DNA from: Shewanella sp. 10N.286.48.A6
GTDB lineage: Bacteria; Pseudomonadota; Gammaproteobacteria; Enterobacterales; Shewanellaceae
DNA: 64,000 nt
Reading direction: 5' to 3'
Assembly (NCBI RefSeq): GCF_002873135.1
Contig: NZ_MCVI01000014.1
Coordinates: 98,657 to 162,656 of the forward strand
Shown piece after piece: positions 27,762-36,434 of the stretch. Within the stretch, counting starts at the first letter, position 1, and each line of letters begins with the position of its first letter. Made by a program: the position numbers and the translations under genes. The notes below the pieces were generated by a model. The model had not been told where the DNA came from, did not search any database, and saw nothing but the letters and a program-made list of their open reading frames with translations.

Positions 27762-28310
27762 CTATTGTTTTACCCAAATTAATTGCTGAGTATCAATGCC
27801 TAATGCGGTCATTTTTTCTGTGAATCTGAGTTTATGCTCAGCAGAGATGTTAGGTGTGCGCGATAAAATCCACGCATAATCATTGTTTGGACCTATCACT
27901 AACGAACTTATATAGTTTCCGTTTTTATCTTCCATCAAATCATGGATTTGATAGGCACCATAAAACGGCCCAAAAAAAGAGACTTTTAAACGGCCAATAT
28001 TGTCCGTTTCAATGAAGTAGGCTTTACCCTCTGCTGCACTCCAACGTGCTTTTTCGTCTGAATAACCTCGATTGATGACCACAACTTTATCGCCATCAAC
28101 AGAATAGTTGGCTGTGACTTTTGAAAGGCCTCTTTCAAATGAATGGTCAAGTCTGGCGATTTCATACCAGCTACCGAGGTAATTGTTGAGTTTAAAGTTT
28201 TCAACCACAGTCACTTTTTTATCGAGCATAGTGCAAGCGCTTGTTCCGCTAACTAGCAAGGCACACAAGGCGATGCTTTTTATGTTGTTATAAACCTTGG
28301 TCGATGTCAT
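27762..28310 (-). CDS. blc: Outer membrane lipocalin lipoprotein Blc
   Basis: The N-terminus is a lipoprotein signal with the lipobox SGTSAC (Cys about residue 26), followed by a lipocalin domain. Family hallmarks are LGSWYEIARLDHSFERGL and the C-terminal ARTPN-like SRTPNISAEHKL. Bacterial lipocalins bind lysophospholipids or fatty acids at the outer membrane and are stress-induced. A candidate ECF promoter upstream places it in the neighbouring rpoE-chrR regulon, in line with lipocalin genes being found in such regulons. Confidence 0.93.
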   Translation of the reverse strand: MTSTKVYNNIKSIALCALLVSGTSACTMLDKKVTVVENFKLNNYLGSWYEIARLDHSFERGLSKVTANYSVDGDKVVVINRGYSDEKARWSAAEGKAYFIETDNIGRLKVSFFGPFYGAYQIHDLMEDKNGNYISSLVIGPNNDYAWILSRTPNISAEHKLRFTEKMTALGIDTQQLIWVKQ

Positions 28311-28365
28311 TTGTTGTGATCCCTATAGTTTTATCTTGAGTTGAATTTGCACTAATTACTCATGT

Positions 28366-28391
28366 TACGTACGATGCTGCCGATAAGATCT
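28366..28391 (-). promoter_or_regulatory. Candidate ECF sigma promoter of blc
   Basis: On the minus strand, AGATCT (28391-28386), a 16-bp spacer and CGTAAC (from 28369) share spacing and the CGTA box with two neighbours. The -35 is the weakest of the three, matching TGATCC at four of six bases. Confidence 0.5.
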
Positions 28392-28528
28392 ATATTAAAA
28401 TTTATTAGGTTAATATCTGTTCTAAATGATGTTTTACAGCCAATCTTATTTAGTCAATGTCGCTGTTGTATCCGCTAAAAATTTTTTAATGGCTAGTAGA
28501 ACCAAGGTCGAGTTAACGAGAAATAATA

Positions 28529-29470
28529 ATGAAAAAAATGCTGGATTCAGTCGATCAACGTACTAAATTAGTCGGTGAGAACCGTTTAGAGTTACTGTTG
28601 TTCAAAATTAGTGCCACCCAATTATTTGCTATTAACGTGTTCAAAGTCAAAGAGGTCGTTAAGCTTCCGCCTTTAAGCGCATTACCTGGCAGTAACCCAA
28701 ACATTAGTGGTGTTGCCAACATTCGTGGTATGTCTATTCCAGTGATTAATTTGCGCGGTGCTATTGGCTTTAGCCCTATGCCAGTCTCAGATGACTGTAA
28801 TTTGATTATTACTGAGTATAACCGCAGTGTGCAGGGCTTTTTAGTTGGCAAGGTAGAGCATATTGTCAATATGACCTGGGGCGATATTATGCCGCCGCCA
28901 AAGTCTGCTGGGGCTAATAACTATTTAACGGCTATCACTAAACTGCAAGATAATGATGTACAAAGATTGGTCTCTATTATTGATGTCGAAAAGGTGCTAG
29001 CTGAGATCATTGATTACGACATTACCTTATCAGAAGGCGTACTTGATCAACAATTAGTGGCGCACATGCCGGGCCGAAAAGTATTAATTGTTGATGACTC
29101 CGCCACGGCTAGAAAACAAGTACGCGACACCCTCAGTCAACTGGGGATTAAAATCATAGAGGCCTCTGATGGTTTGCAAGCATTGAATATGCTTAAAGGT
29201 TGGGCAGCAGAAGGTAAAAGCGTTGCCGATGAGTTATTGATGATGATTACCGATGCAGAAATGCCTGAAATGGACGGCTATAAACTCACAGCTGAAGTGC
29301 GCGCCGATGAGCGCATGGCGTCACTGTATATCACCCTTAATACCTCGTTAAGTGGCAGCTTTAATAATGCTATGGTTGAAAAAGTGGGCTGTGACAAGTT
29401 TATTTCTAAATTCCAGCCAGACTTATTGGTTGATGCGGTGCAGCAGCGCTTAAAGATGATCCTTGACTAA
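28529..29470 (+). CDS. cheV: Chemotaxis protein CheV
   Basis: CheV couples chemoreceptors to CheA and is tuned by phosphorylation. The N-terminal CheW-like domain spans about residues 18-165 (LLLFKISATQLFAINVFKVKEV, then IRGMSIPVINL). The receiver domain spans about 185-310, with the acidic pocket VDDSA, the phosphorylatable Asp in ITDAEMPEMDGY, and the Thr/Ser of LNTSLSG. The usual receiver Lys is in FISKFQPD. Length, 313 residues, is typical. No other chemotaxis gene is adjacent, as is usual for scattered cheV copies. Confidence 0.95.
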   Translation: MKKMLDSVDQRTKLVGENRLELLLFKISATQLFAINVFKVKEVVKLPPLSALPGSNPNISGVANIRGMSIPVINLRGAIGFSPMPVSDDCNLIITEYNRSVQGFLVGKVEHIVNMTWGDIMPPPKSAGANNYLTAITKLQDNDVQRLVSIIDVEKVLAEIIDYDITLSEGVLDQQLVAHMPGRKVLIVDDSATARKQVRDTLSQLGIKIIEASDGLQALNMLKGWAAEGKSVADELLMMITDAEMPEMDGYKLTAEVRADERMASLYITLNTSLSGSFNNAMVEKVGCDKFISKFQPDLLVDAVQQRLKMILD

Positions 29471-29539
29471 GTGTATCTTCAGAGCGATGCGGTTGTTAGC
29501 GCTCGCTCTGTTGTGGCTTTCTGTTTTAGTCGCTCAAAT

Positions 29540-30178
29540 TTAAGTAAACTCTTCTTGAACCTGTTCGATAAGCAGCTTTTGATGCTCTTTGGTAATGCCA
29601 ATGTTCATTCGACATAACCTTACCGCATAAGAAAACTTGTCTTTGCCGACAATATTGAGTATTTCACATAACAGCGATTTGTTGAGCGCTAAGGTGTCAC
29701 AATAGTGATTAATTGCCTTATTTAGGCTATTAAACTGTAAACCATCAAACTCAAATACCGCGCTATAACCTTGTTCAATATCAATGCCATTGAGCACCAA
29801 GGGCCAACCTTTTGCATTAATGCGGCCTTTGGCAATGTTGTACATCATCCATGCACTTTCTTTAAAGCCAGATAATATTCGACAATCAAAACCTGACTCA
29901 GCCAACTCTTCTTCGGTCCAATTAATGCCAATGGCGAGATCTTTATGATAAATCTGCATTAAGTCATCTTTTACTGCGTCTCTGCAATCCCAAATAGAAG
30001 TCAGTAAATTCTTTTTAGCTAACCTTGCACACTCACTGCATGCTGGCAGTGTTAATGAAGGGTGCGGGGTTGATGCTTTAGCATAATAACTGAACACATC
30101 GTTACTAGGCTCGGCGCAAAACCAGCATTGATGGCGAAGATCGAAAGGGATATCAATTAGGGGAGGTAAATGATTCAA
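29540..30178 (-). CDS. Uncharacterised protein with N-terminal zinc-ribbon-like Cys pairs
   Basis: I do not recognise a named family. The N-terminus has two CxxC pairs about 30 residues apart (CWFC, about residues 18-21, and CSEC, about 48-51), which suggests a structural zinc site. The remainder is mixed alpha/beta with no signal or membrane segment; it contains GWPLVLNGIDIEQGYSAVFEFDG in the middle. It ends 70 bp from the convergent cheV. Nucleic-acid binding is conceivable but not shown. Confidence 0.75.
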   Translation of the reverse strand: MNHLPPLIDIPFDLRHQCWFCAEPSNDVFSYYAKASTPHPSLTLPACSECARLAKKNLLTSIWDCRDAVKDDLMQIYHKDLAIGINWTEEELAESGFDCRILSGFKESAWMMYNIAKGRINAKGWPLVLNGIDIEQGYSAVFEFDGLQFNSLNKAINHYCDTLALNKSLLCEILNIVGKDKFSYAVRLCRMNIGITKEHQKLLIEQVQEEFT

Positions 30179-30219
30179 AACAGGCCTTTAAGTTATAACT
30201 GGCAAGTAAATTTTTCTTA

Positions 30220-30259
30220 TAAAAAAGCTGCTTTAGTTCGTAACGAACTGCAGCAGCTT
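30220..30259 (-). terminator. Terminator after the DUF2750 gene
   Basis: AAGCTGCT (30225-30232) pairs with AGCAGCTT (30252-30259), enclosing AGTTCGT/ACGAACT. On the minus strand a T6 run follows, so it ends leftward transcription. Confidence 0.85.
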
Positions 30260-30278
30260 AATTTAGCCAAGAATGTAA

Positions 30279-30638
30279 TTATTCGGCTTCAATATCAACT
30301 AGCTCTTTAGCTAATTCAATTGGATCTACTTCTAAACATTCTTCGTTTGCAACCCAATCAAGACCGATTAATACACCGTCTTCATTTAAATCGCCAACCC
30401 AAAATTCTAAAAAGTCATTCACACTGATCTCAACAGCGACATAGTCTGCCCACTCTTCAGTACAATGGCTTGCCGCCGCAGCTTGTGTTGACCATAAAGG
30501 CATCACATCAGTTTGTTCAAATTCAGAAGAGTCACAGACAACCCAACCTTCACCAGTCTCATCCGCTAAGCCCCAAAGGACTTGATGCTTTTTCACATTT
30601 TCAATAAAGCTTACAACTGCAGGGGTTAGTTCAATCAT
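30279..30638 (-). CDS. DUF2750 family protein
   Basis: This 119-residue acidic protein has the DUF2750 pattern: an N-terminal helix, VLWGLADETGEGWVVC, the VMPLWSTQAAA block, FLEFWVGDLNEDGVLIGLDW and an acidic tail. Function is unknown. The ATG at 30638 has AAGAGA upstream and matches the family N-terminus; a start 12 codons earlier is possible but adds a sequence unlike the family. It has its own terminator. Confidence 0.82.
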   Translation of the reverse strand: MIELTPAVVSFIENVKKHQVLWGLADETGEGWVVCDSSEFEQTDVMPLWSTQAAAASHCTEEWADYVAVEISVNDFLEFWVGDLNEDGVLIGLDWVANEECLEVDPIELAKELVDIEAE

Positions 30639-30835
30639 GATTAGTCTCTTAGAAATTTCAATTAACTGATGCATTATACGTTAACGCTAAACAATACAAA
30701 ACACTATTAATCTTCTATCGCAAAATGAAATAAACAAATACAAATTATCACAGTTTTAGCGGTTTTTGATCTTGTTTCCTTTTGCTTGATAAGTCAGGAT
30801 GTGGCTATTCATTGATTAGTCGAAGTATTCTTTTT

Positions 30836-32050
30836 ATGGTGAGTTTCAAATTTCCGGCGTTACTAAAATCGGCTGTAGTGGTTTCTAGCTGCTTTGTTAG
30901 TATTCAAGCAATTGCAGCGTCCGATGATTTTTCCCAGTGTGTGGATAAGCTTAAAGTTACAGCCCGCAGTGAAGGCTTATCCGAGCAAACGATAAATACC
31001 AGTGTCGCTAATCTAAAGTACATTCCTAGAGTGATTGAGCTTGATAATCAGCAGCCAGAGTTTAGCACCACCTTTGGTAATTACTTCAATAAGCGTGTGA
31101 CTGATTGGCGTGTTAAAGAGGGGCGGCGTTTATTAGCCGAGCATCGAGAATTATTAAATAAGCTTACCCTTAAGTATGGGGTGCCAGGCCAATATATCAT
31201 TGCTTTTTGGGGGCTGGAAACCAACTTTGGTGGCTATAAGGGCAAAATGTCAGTGTTAAATTCGTTAGCGACATTAGCCTGCGATCCTCGTCGTAGTAGC
31301 TATTTTACCAATGAATTGATGCAAGCTTTAAAGCTTAAAGAAAAGTATCAATTTGATGATGCGACTATGGTGGGCTCTTGGGCTGGCGCGATGGGGCATA
31401 CTCAATTTATGCCAACCAATTACGCTAAATATGCCGTTGATGGTGATGGTGACGGTAAAGTCGATTTGTGGAATAGCACTGCCGATGCCCTAACGTCTGC
31501 GGCAAACTTTTTGCAGCAACTGGGCTGGAAAGCGAATGAACGCTGGGGCAGAGAAGTATTATTGCCTGAAAATTATGATTACCAATACCTTGGCCGCAAG
31601 CACCCTAAACCGTTAACCGATTGGGCTGCATTAAACCTCAAGCAAGCCAATGGCACACCGTTGACGACTCCAGAGATGGAAGCCTCATTGTATGTCCCGT
31701 CTGGTCATACCGGGCCAGCATTCTTAGGTTACGATAACTTTGATGTCATTATGCGCTGGAATCGCTCTGAATTTTACGCCATTGCCGTGGGCCATTTAGC
31801 CGATAGGGTGAATGGTGCAGCGCCGCTGAGAGTAAGCGCGCCGGATCATGGTCTATTTAATCGCAGCGACATTAAGCTTATGCAAGCAAAATTAAATGAA
31901 CTGGGTTTTGATGTTGGTAAGCCAGATGGTGTACTCGGGCGAAACTCGATTGCAGGAGTGCAGGCATTTCAGCGCAGTAAAAACTTGATTGCTGATGGCT
32001 TTCCCGATCAAAAAACCTTCGCCGCGTTAGGTATTAAGATCAGTTTATAA
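30836..32050 (+). CDS. MltB-type lytic murein transglycosylase with PG-binding domain
   Basis: The enzyme cleaves the glycan strand of peptidoglycan with formation of 1,6-anhydro ends. A signal peptide (cleavage near AIAA, residue 28) leads to the periplasm. The catalytic domain has the MltB-type motif GLETNFGGYKG with the catalytic Glu, followed by AGAMGHTQFMP and DGDGDGKVDLWNSTADALTS. A C-terminal peptidoglycan-binding domain (about 340-400, LMQAKLNELGFDVG and GVQAFQRSKNLIADG) completes it. I placed the start at 30836, since the earlier in-frame codons would spoil the signal peptide. It has no lipobox. Confidence 0.9.
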   Translation: MVSFKFPALLKSAVVVSSCFVSIQAIAASDDFSQCVDKLKVTARSEGLSEQTINTSVANLKYIPRVIELDNQQPEFSTTFGNYFNKRVTDWRVKEGRRLLAEHRELLNKLTLKYGVPGQYIIAFWGLETNFGGYKGKMSVLNSLATLACDPRRSSYFTNELMQALKLKEKYQFDDATMVGSWAGAMGHTQFMPTNYAKYAVDGDGDGKVDLWNSTADALTSAANFLQQLGWKANERWGREVLLPENYDYQYLGRKHPKPLTDWAALNLKQANGTPLTTPEMEASLYVPSGHTGPAFLGYDNFDVIMRWNRSEFYAIAVGHLADRVNGAAPLRVSAPDHGLFNRSDIKLMQAKLNELGFDVGKPDGVLGRNSIAGVQAFQRSKNLIADGFPDQKTFAALGIKISL

Positions 32051-32136
32051 TCCGTAGCTTCAATTAAAAAATAATGATTGCATCGCTGAGAGTTTATTCT
32101 CTGCCAGTTCGCAGGCTTAGTGCTTAAACTCAGTTC

Positions 32137-32175
32137 ATAAGCTTAAAGAATAAGCTAAAAGCATAAGCTAAAAGC
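32137..32175. repeat. 13-bp tandem repeat, three copies
   Basis: ATAAGCTTAAAGA is followed directly by two perfect copies of ATAAGCTAAAAGC. The repeat lies in the noncoding interval before the SlyD-like gene. No function is evident. Confidence 0.8.
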
Positions 32176-32270
32176 ATAGCAATCGATTATCTCGGCTTTT
32201 ACTGGCAGCTTAATCGGGTATTTGTTAAGCTGCGGAAACTATTGATATCGAAGTAAACTAAGGACATTCG

Positions 32271-32753
32271 ATGAGCGCTCAAGACAATATGGTAGTTCGA
32301 TTCAACTACACCCTTCGTGACGAACAAGGTGAAGTGATTGAAAGTAACGAAGGTGGTTCTCCAATCGCCTATTTACATGGCCATGACAACATGATGCCAG
32401 GTGTAGAAAATGCCATTGCTGGCAAAGATGCGGGTGAAAAGTTCACCGTTACATTACCAGCTGCTGAGACCTATGGTGAGCGTATGGAAGGTGCTGAGCA
32501 ACGTGTTTCAGTAAAACACCTACAAGGCGCTAAAGTATGGAAAGTGGGCATGTCTGCTATTGTCAATACTGAAGAAGGCCAACGCCAAGTGACTATCGTT
32601 AAAATGGGTAAATTCATGGCAACGATTGACACTAATCACCCATTGGCTGGTCGTGAGTTAACCTTTGATATCGAAGTGGTTGATTTTCGTGAAGCAACAG
32701 ATGAAGAAATTGCCCACGGTCATTCACACGGTGAGGGTGGTCATCAGCACTAA
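32271..32753 (+). CDS. SlyD-like FKBP peptidyl-prolyl isomerase
   Basis: The protein accelerates prolyl cis/trans isomerisation and acts as a chaperone in the cytosol. The FKBP half-sites (VVRFNYTLRDEQGEVIESN, then FEKLTFDIEVVDFRE-like strand at the end) enclose an inserted-in-flap domain at about 75-125. The GDNMMPG-like block HDNMMPGVENA is a family hallmark. The short tail HGHSHGEGGHQH is a metal-binding His-rich end, much shorter than in E. coli SlyD. At 160 residues it is a smaller paralogue type. AAGGAC precedes the ATG. Confidence 0.93.
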   Translation: MSAQDNMVVRFNYTLRDEQGEVIESNEGGSPIAYLHGHDNMMPGVENAIAGKDAGEKFTVTLPAAETYGERMEGAEQRVSVKHLQGAKVWKVGMSAIVNTEEGQRQVTIVKMGKFMATIDTNHPLAGRELTFDIEVVDFREATDEEIAHGHSHGEGGHQH

Positions 32754-32778
32754 TTTATTGCTGCATTACCCCAAATGT

Positions 32779-32812
32779 AATCCCAAGTGTAGTTAATATA
32801 CTTGGGATTTTT
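32779..32812 (+). terminator. Terminator after the SlyD-like gene
   Basis: AATCCCAAGT (32779-32788) pairs with ACTTGGGATT (32800-32809) over an 11-nt loop, followed by T-rich sequence. Confidence 0.85.
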
Positions 32813-32836
32813 GTTTGAAATAAAAGAAGCATCCGA

Positions 32837-33064
32837 ATGATAATTGAATTTTCCCAAGGTAAATTAGTGGTCACGCCATTTGAAATCCAGTGTCGATTAA
32901 ATACCAATAACATCGTCTTGACCGCAATGGTCGATGACATGAAATGTCTTAGTGACAGTTTAATGTTAATCGCAGATGCTGGCGCTGTGCGCTGGAGTTT
33001 AAAATTGGATAATGCCCAGCAATTTTATGAAGCCATCGAAATAATGGGCATTGCAGCCGAATAA
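32837..33064 (+). CDS. Small protein, DUF3389-like
   Basis: This 75-residue protein looks like DUF3389, a small family of Vibrio and Shewanella; this is recognition by pattern and not certain. It begins with MIIEFSQGKLVVTPFEIQ and ends with a WSLKLDNAQQFYEA helix. AAAGAAG precedes the ATG. No signal or membrane segment is present. An overlapping frame on the other strand (32755-32940) is not supported. Function is unknown. Confidence 0.75.
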   Translation: MIIEFSQGKLVVTPFEIQCRLNTNNIVLTAMVDDMKCLSDSLMLIADAGAVRWSLKLDNAQQFYEAIEIMGIAAE

Positions 33065-33101
33065 TCTGATTCGGCTGCGACAAGCTTCACTACAGGAACA
33101 C

Positions 33102-34112
33102 CTAGGCTAGTGAATCTCGGTTATGGGGACTGCTATAGTCAATCTCTGGGCCAACTGGCACAATTTGGGTTGGATTAATTTGTTGGTGGCTAAAGTAGTA
33201 ATGCTGCTTGATGTGCTCAAAGTTTACCGTGTCAGCAATGCCAGGCTGTTGGTATAAGTCCCTGAGGTAACCAGAAAGGCAAGGGTAGGACTCAATGGTT
33301 CTAATATTGGTTTTAAAGTGGCCTACATAAACACAATCAAAGCGAATTAAAGTGGTAAATAAACGCCAATCTGCTTCAGTTATCACATCTCCCATTAAGT
33401 AGCGTTTTGTTGCTAAGCGTTGTTCTAATTGCGCTAAGCTGGCAAACAGTGGCGTTATTGCTGCTTCATATGCTTGTTGAGTAGTAGCAAAACCACTGCG
33501 ATATACACCATTATTAATGTTGTCGTAAATCATGGCATTCAGTTCATCAATATCTTGACGTAGTGCTGCTGGATAATAGTCGTCATGGTTAGCCGTAAGA
33601 TGATTAAACGCCCGATTAAACATACGAATAATGTCAGATGATTCATTACTGACTATGGTATTAGTGTGTTTATCCCATAATACGGGCACAGTGACACGAC
33701 CGTTATAATCAGCTTTGGCCATTTGGTAAATTTGATACAGGTAATCTTTATTAAACAAAGGATCGGTATTAGCGCCTTCAATGGCATTAGCAGCTGCCGA
33801 CTGATTAGATCCTGCAAACTCCCAGCCGTTACTGAGCATGTGCGGCTCAACCACAGTGACATCAATCATTTGGGTTAACTGTTTAAGTTGTAGAAAAATT
33901 AAGGTTCTATGAGCCCAAGGACAAGCCAATGAAACGTATAAATGGTAACGTCCAGCTTCAGCTTTAAAGCCTGCATCACCACTTACTTCTGCACTGCCGT
34001 CTGGTGTTATCCAATGCCTAAATTGTGCATCTTCTCGGTGAAAATTGCCGCCATTTTCCTTCGTTGGGTACCATTGATCGACCCAGTGTCCATTTTGTAA
34101 TAACCCCATCAT
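33102..34112 (-). CDS. yqjG: Glutathionyl-hydroquinone reductase
   Basis: The enzyme belongs to the Xi/ECM4-type glutathione transferases, which reduce glutathionyl-hydroquinones to free hydroquinones. The catalytic Cys is in the motif CPWAHRTLIF (about residue 63), preceded by the ECM4-type N-terminal block with HREDAQFRHWITPDG. The helical GST C-terminal domain covers the rest, with GVYRSGFATTQQAYE and the ITEADWRLFTTLIRFD signature. Of the GTG and two ATG candidates at the start, the ATG at 34112 is well spaced from AGG. Length, 336 residues, is normal. Confidence 0.92.
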   Translation of the reverse strand: MMGLLQNGHWVDQWYPTKENGGNFHREDAQFRHWITPDGSAEVSGDAGFKAEAGRYHLYVSLACPWAHRTLIFLQLKQLTQMIDVTVVEPHMLSNGWEFAGSNQSAAANAIEGANTDPLFNKDYLYQIYQMAKADYNGRVTVPVLWDKHTNTIVSNESSDIIRMFNRAFNHLTANHDDYYPAALRQDIDELNAMIYDNINNGVYRSGFATTQQAYEAAITPLFASLAQLEQRLATKRYLMGDVITEADWRLFTTLIRFDCVYVGHFKTNIRTIESYPCLSGYLRDLYQQPGIADTVNFEHIKQHYYFSHQQINPTQIVPVGPEIDYSSPHNRDSLA

Positions 34113-34582
34113 TGCCACCTGATAATTTCAACTTCTATGACTGAGTTTAAGTGATAAATTTTAGCAAGAAAAGCGGATTAAATGGGCTATAACGTTCGAT
34201 TAATTCGAAGCTGCTTGAGCCTAAATGTATTTACTGTTACTGAAAATATTGAATTGGAATAGCGAGTATTGGTTGCTTTAATCGCGGTGCTTTTAACAAA
34301 AAACTCACATCAATAGAAAAATATGGCTATATGGGTTCAAATATCAACCAGATACAATTTGTGTTGTTACAGCTTGAAATGTCTGACTTGTTTTGTTTTT
34401 TTGATGTAAGTGTTTTGTTTTTGATTTTAATGTTTATCAAGATGCATCTTGTTGTTGTGGTTGGGTAAATTGTGGTTTTTTGTAATCAAACTGACATGAG
34501 ATTTATGCAATGTTTGCTAGCATTCAGCAATGGGCTGGATAGCTCGTACATTATAAAAATTAAATTGATTAAGGGTTAGATC
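34113..34582. other. Noncoding interval before the first nucleotidase gene
   Basis: About 470 bp, T/G-rich on the plus strand from 34380 to 34500, separate divergent genes. I see no ORF worth calling and no clear operator. It must hold the promoters of yqjG and the nucleotidase gene. Confidence 0.5.
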
Positions 34583-36295
34583 ATGAAAAACATCTTGTGC
34601 AAATGCTTAGTGGCCTCTGCTGTACTCGCGGCTTTATCAGGTTGTAGTAATGACGATGATAAAAACCTAACAGCTTGTGAAGCTGCTGGTGATGCATGTA
34701 CTAGCTTTACTGTTATTCATACCAATGATAATCATGGCCGTTTTTGGGAAAACAGCAATGGCGAATATGGTATGGCTGCGCGTAAAACTGTGATTGATCA
34801 AATTCGACATGAAGTAGAGCGTGCTGGCGGTGAAACCATTCTTTTATCTGGTGGTGATATTAACACTGGTGTACCTGAGTCAGACATGCAGCAAGCCATT
34901 CCTGACTTCATGGGGATGAACCTATTAGGTTATGACGCTATGGCAGTGGGTAACCATGAGTTTGACAATCCTCTAAGCACACTTGATATGCAGTCAACAT
35001 TGGCTAATTTTCCAATGCTTGCAGCTAACATCTATGACAAAAATGCAGACGCGCGCTATTTTGAACCTTACCGAGTGTTTGATATTAATGGCGTAAAAAT
35101 TGCGATTATCGGTTTTACCACTGTTGATACCCCCAAAATTGTTAATCCAGAAAATGTCGACAGACTGACATTTACCGATCCTCAAGACGAGCTGCCTATT
35201 GTTCTTGCTGAAATCGAAGCCAATGAAGACGTTGATATGGTGTTTGCTGTAACCCATATGGGTCATTATGCTGACGGTAATCATGGTACAGAAGCCGCTG
35301 GTGATGTGATGCTAGCTCGCTCTGTTGAGCAAGGTCAACTGCACGCGATTATAGGTGGTCATTCACAAAACCCTGTGTGTATGGAAGGGGATGAGTACGC
35401 AGATTTTGCTCCAGGTGATGACTGTAAACCTGATCAGCAAAATGGGACTTATATCATGCAAGCCCATGAATGGGGCAAGTACGTTGGACGTGCTGATTTT
35501 GAATACATGGATGGAGAGCTAACGCTGGCAGAATACTCACTCATCCCAATTAACTTAAAGCAAGAAGATGAAAGTGGCGAGTTAGTTTTCATTACTGAAG
35601 AAATTGAAAAAGACCAAACAGTATATGACACCTTATTGCCATATCAACAGCGCGGTCAAGAATTGTTAGATGTGGTGATTTCCTATACTGATGGTAAGTT
35701 TGAAGGCGACCGTGAAGTGGTACGTGTTGAGCAAACAAACCTAGGTAACCTGCTCACTACAGCTTATTCAGAATTTGTTAGCAATAACTTCAATGTCAAT
35801 GCAGACTTTGGCGTAATGAATTCAGGTGGTGTCCGCGCTTCTATCGTTGAAGGTGATATTTCATATCGTGATGTGCTAACAGTGCAGCCATTTGGCAATT
35901 TTGTGTCTTATGTCACGATGACAGGGGCAGAAGTGGAAGATTATTTAGCGGCTGTGGCAGTTAAAACCGGTGGTGGTTTCCCACAACTTAACGATGTTGC
36001 TATGGAAGTATATTGTGATACTGAAACCGTTGAGATTGCTTCTCTTGGTGGCCGTCCTTTTGATTTACAAGATGATTATACCTTCTCGTTAATCCACTTC
36101 AGCGCTGCGGGTGGAGATGACTACCCAGTAGTTAATCAACACGCCAACTACATAGATACCCAATTAACTGATGCAGCAGTTTTTCGTGAGTACTTTGTGG
36201 CAAACCCTGTATTATCAGCTGCCGATTATGCACCTGTAGAAGGTCAATTAAATTTCTACCGTAATGGCGCGTTAGTGAAAAGTTGTGCTCAATAA
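34583..36295 (+). CDS. UshA-type 5'-nucleotidase/UDP-sugar hydrolase lipoprotein, copy 1
   Basis: The protein is a close relative of E. coli UshA, which hydrolyses nucleotides and UDP-sugars outside the inner membrane. It has a lipoprotein signal with lipobox LSGC (Cys21), so it is probably membrane-anchored rather than soluble. The dimetal phosphatase motifs are present: HTNDNHGRFW, SGGDINTGVPESD, GNHEFDNP, THMGHY and GGHSQNPVC. The C-terminal substrate domain carries NSGGVRASI and the FSAAGGDDYP block. A terminator follows. A second copy lies one gene downstream. Confidence 0.93.
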   Translation: MKNILCKCLVASAVLAALSGCSNDDDKNLTACEAAGDACTSFTVIHTNDNHGRFWENSNGEYGMAARKTVIDQIRHEVERAGGETILLSGGDINTGVPESDMQQAIPDFMGMNLLGYDAMAVGNHEFDNPLSTLDMQSTLANFPMLAANIYDKNADARYFEPYRVFDINGVKIAIIGFTTVDTPKIVNPENVDRLTFTDPQDELPIVLAEIEANEDVDMVFAVTHMGHYADGNHGTEAAGDVMLARSVEQGQLHAIIGGHSQNPVCMEGDEYADFAPGDDCKPDQQNGTYIMQAHEWGKYVGRADFEYMDGELTLAEYSLIPINLKQEDESGELVFITEEIEKDQTVYDTLLPYQQRGQELLDVVISYTDGKFEGDREVVRVEQTNLGNLLTTAYSEFVSNNFNVNADFGVMNSGGVRASIVEGDISYRDVLTVQPFGNFVSYVTMTGAEVEDYLAAVAVKTGGGFPQLNDVAMEVYCDTETVEIASLGGRPFDLQDDYTFSLIHFSAAGGDDYPVVNQHANYIDTQLTDAAVFREYFVANPVLSAADYAPVEGQLNFYRNGALVKSCAQ

Positions 36296-36340
36296 TTTCT
36301 TTTGATTAACTAATGAGTAAGTTAAAAACGGTGTAAATTG

Positions 36341-36367
36341 AAAAAGGTAGCTACGGCTACCTTTTTT
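36341..36367 (+). terminator. Terminator after nucleotidase copy 1
   Basis: AAAAAGGTAGC (36341-36351) and GCTACCTTTTT (36356-36366) pair around a TACG tetraloop, ending in T6. Confidence 0.92.
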
Positions 36368-36434
36368 GTTTCAAGCTTAACGGTGCTTATGGATTGGTAT
36401 AAGATAGCCGCAATTCATCATAAAGGATTTAATT

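Noticed and set aside
30782..30835. Earlier start for the MltB-type transglycosylase
   Set aside because: It adds a polar stretch before the signal peptide and lacks a ribosome site; the ATG at 30836 gives a normal signal sequence.
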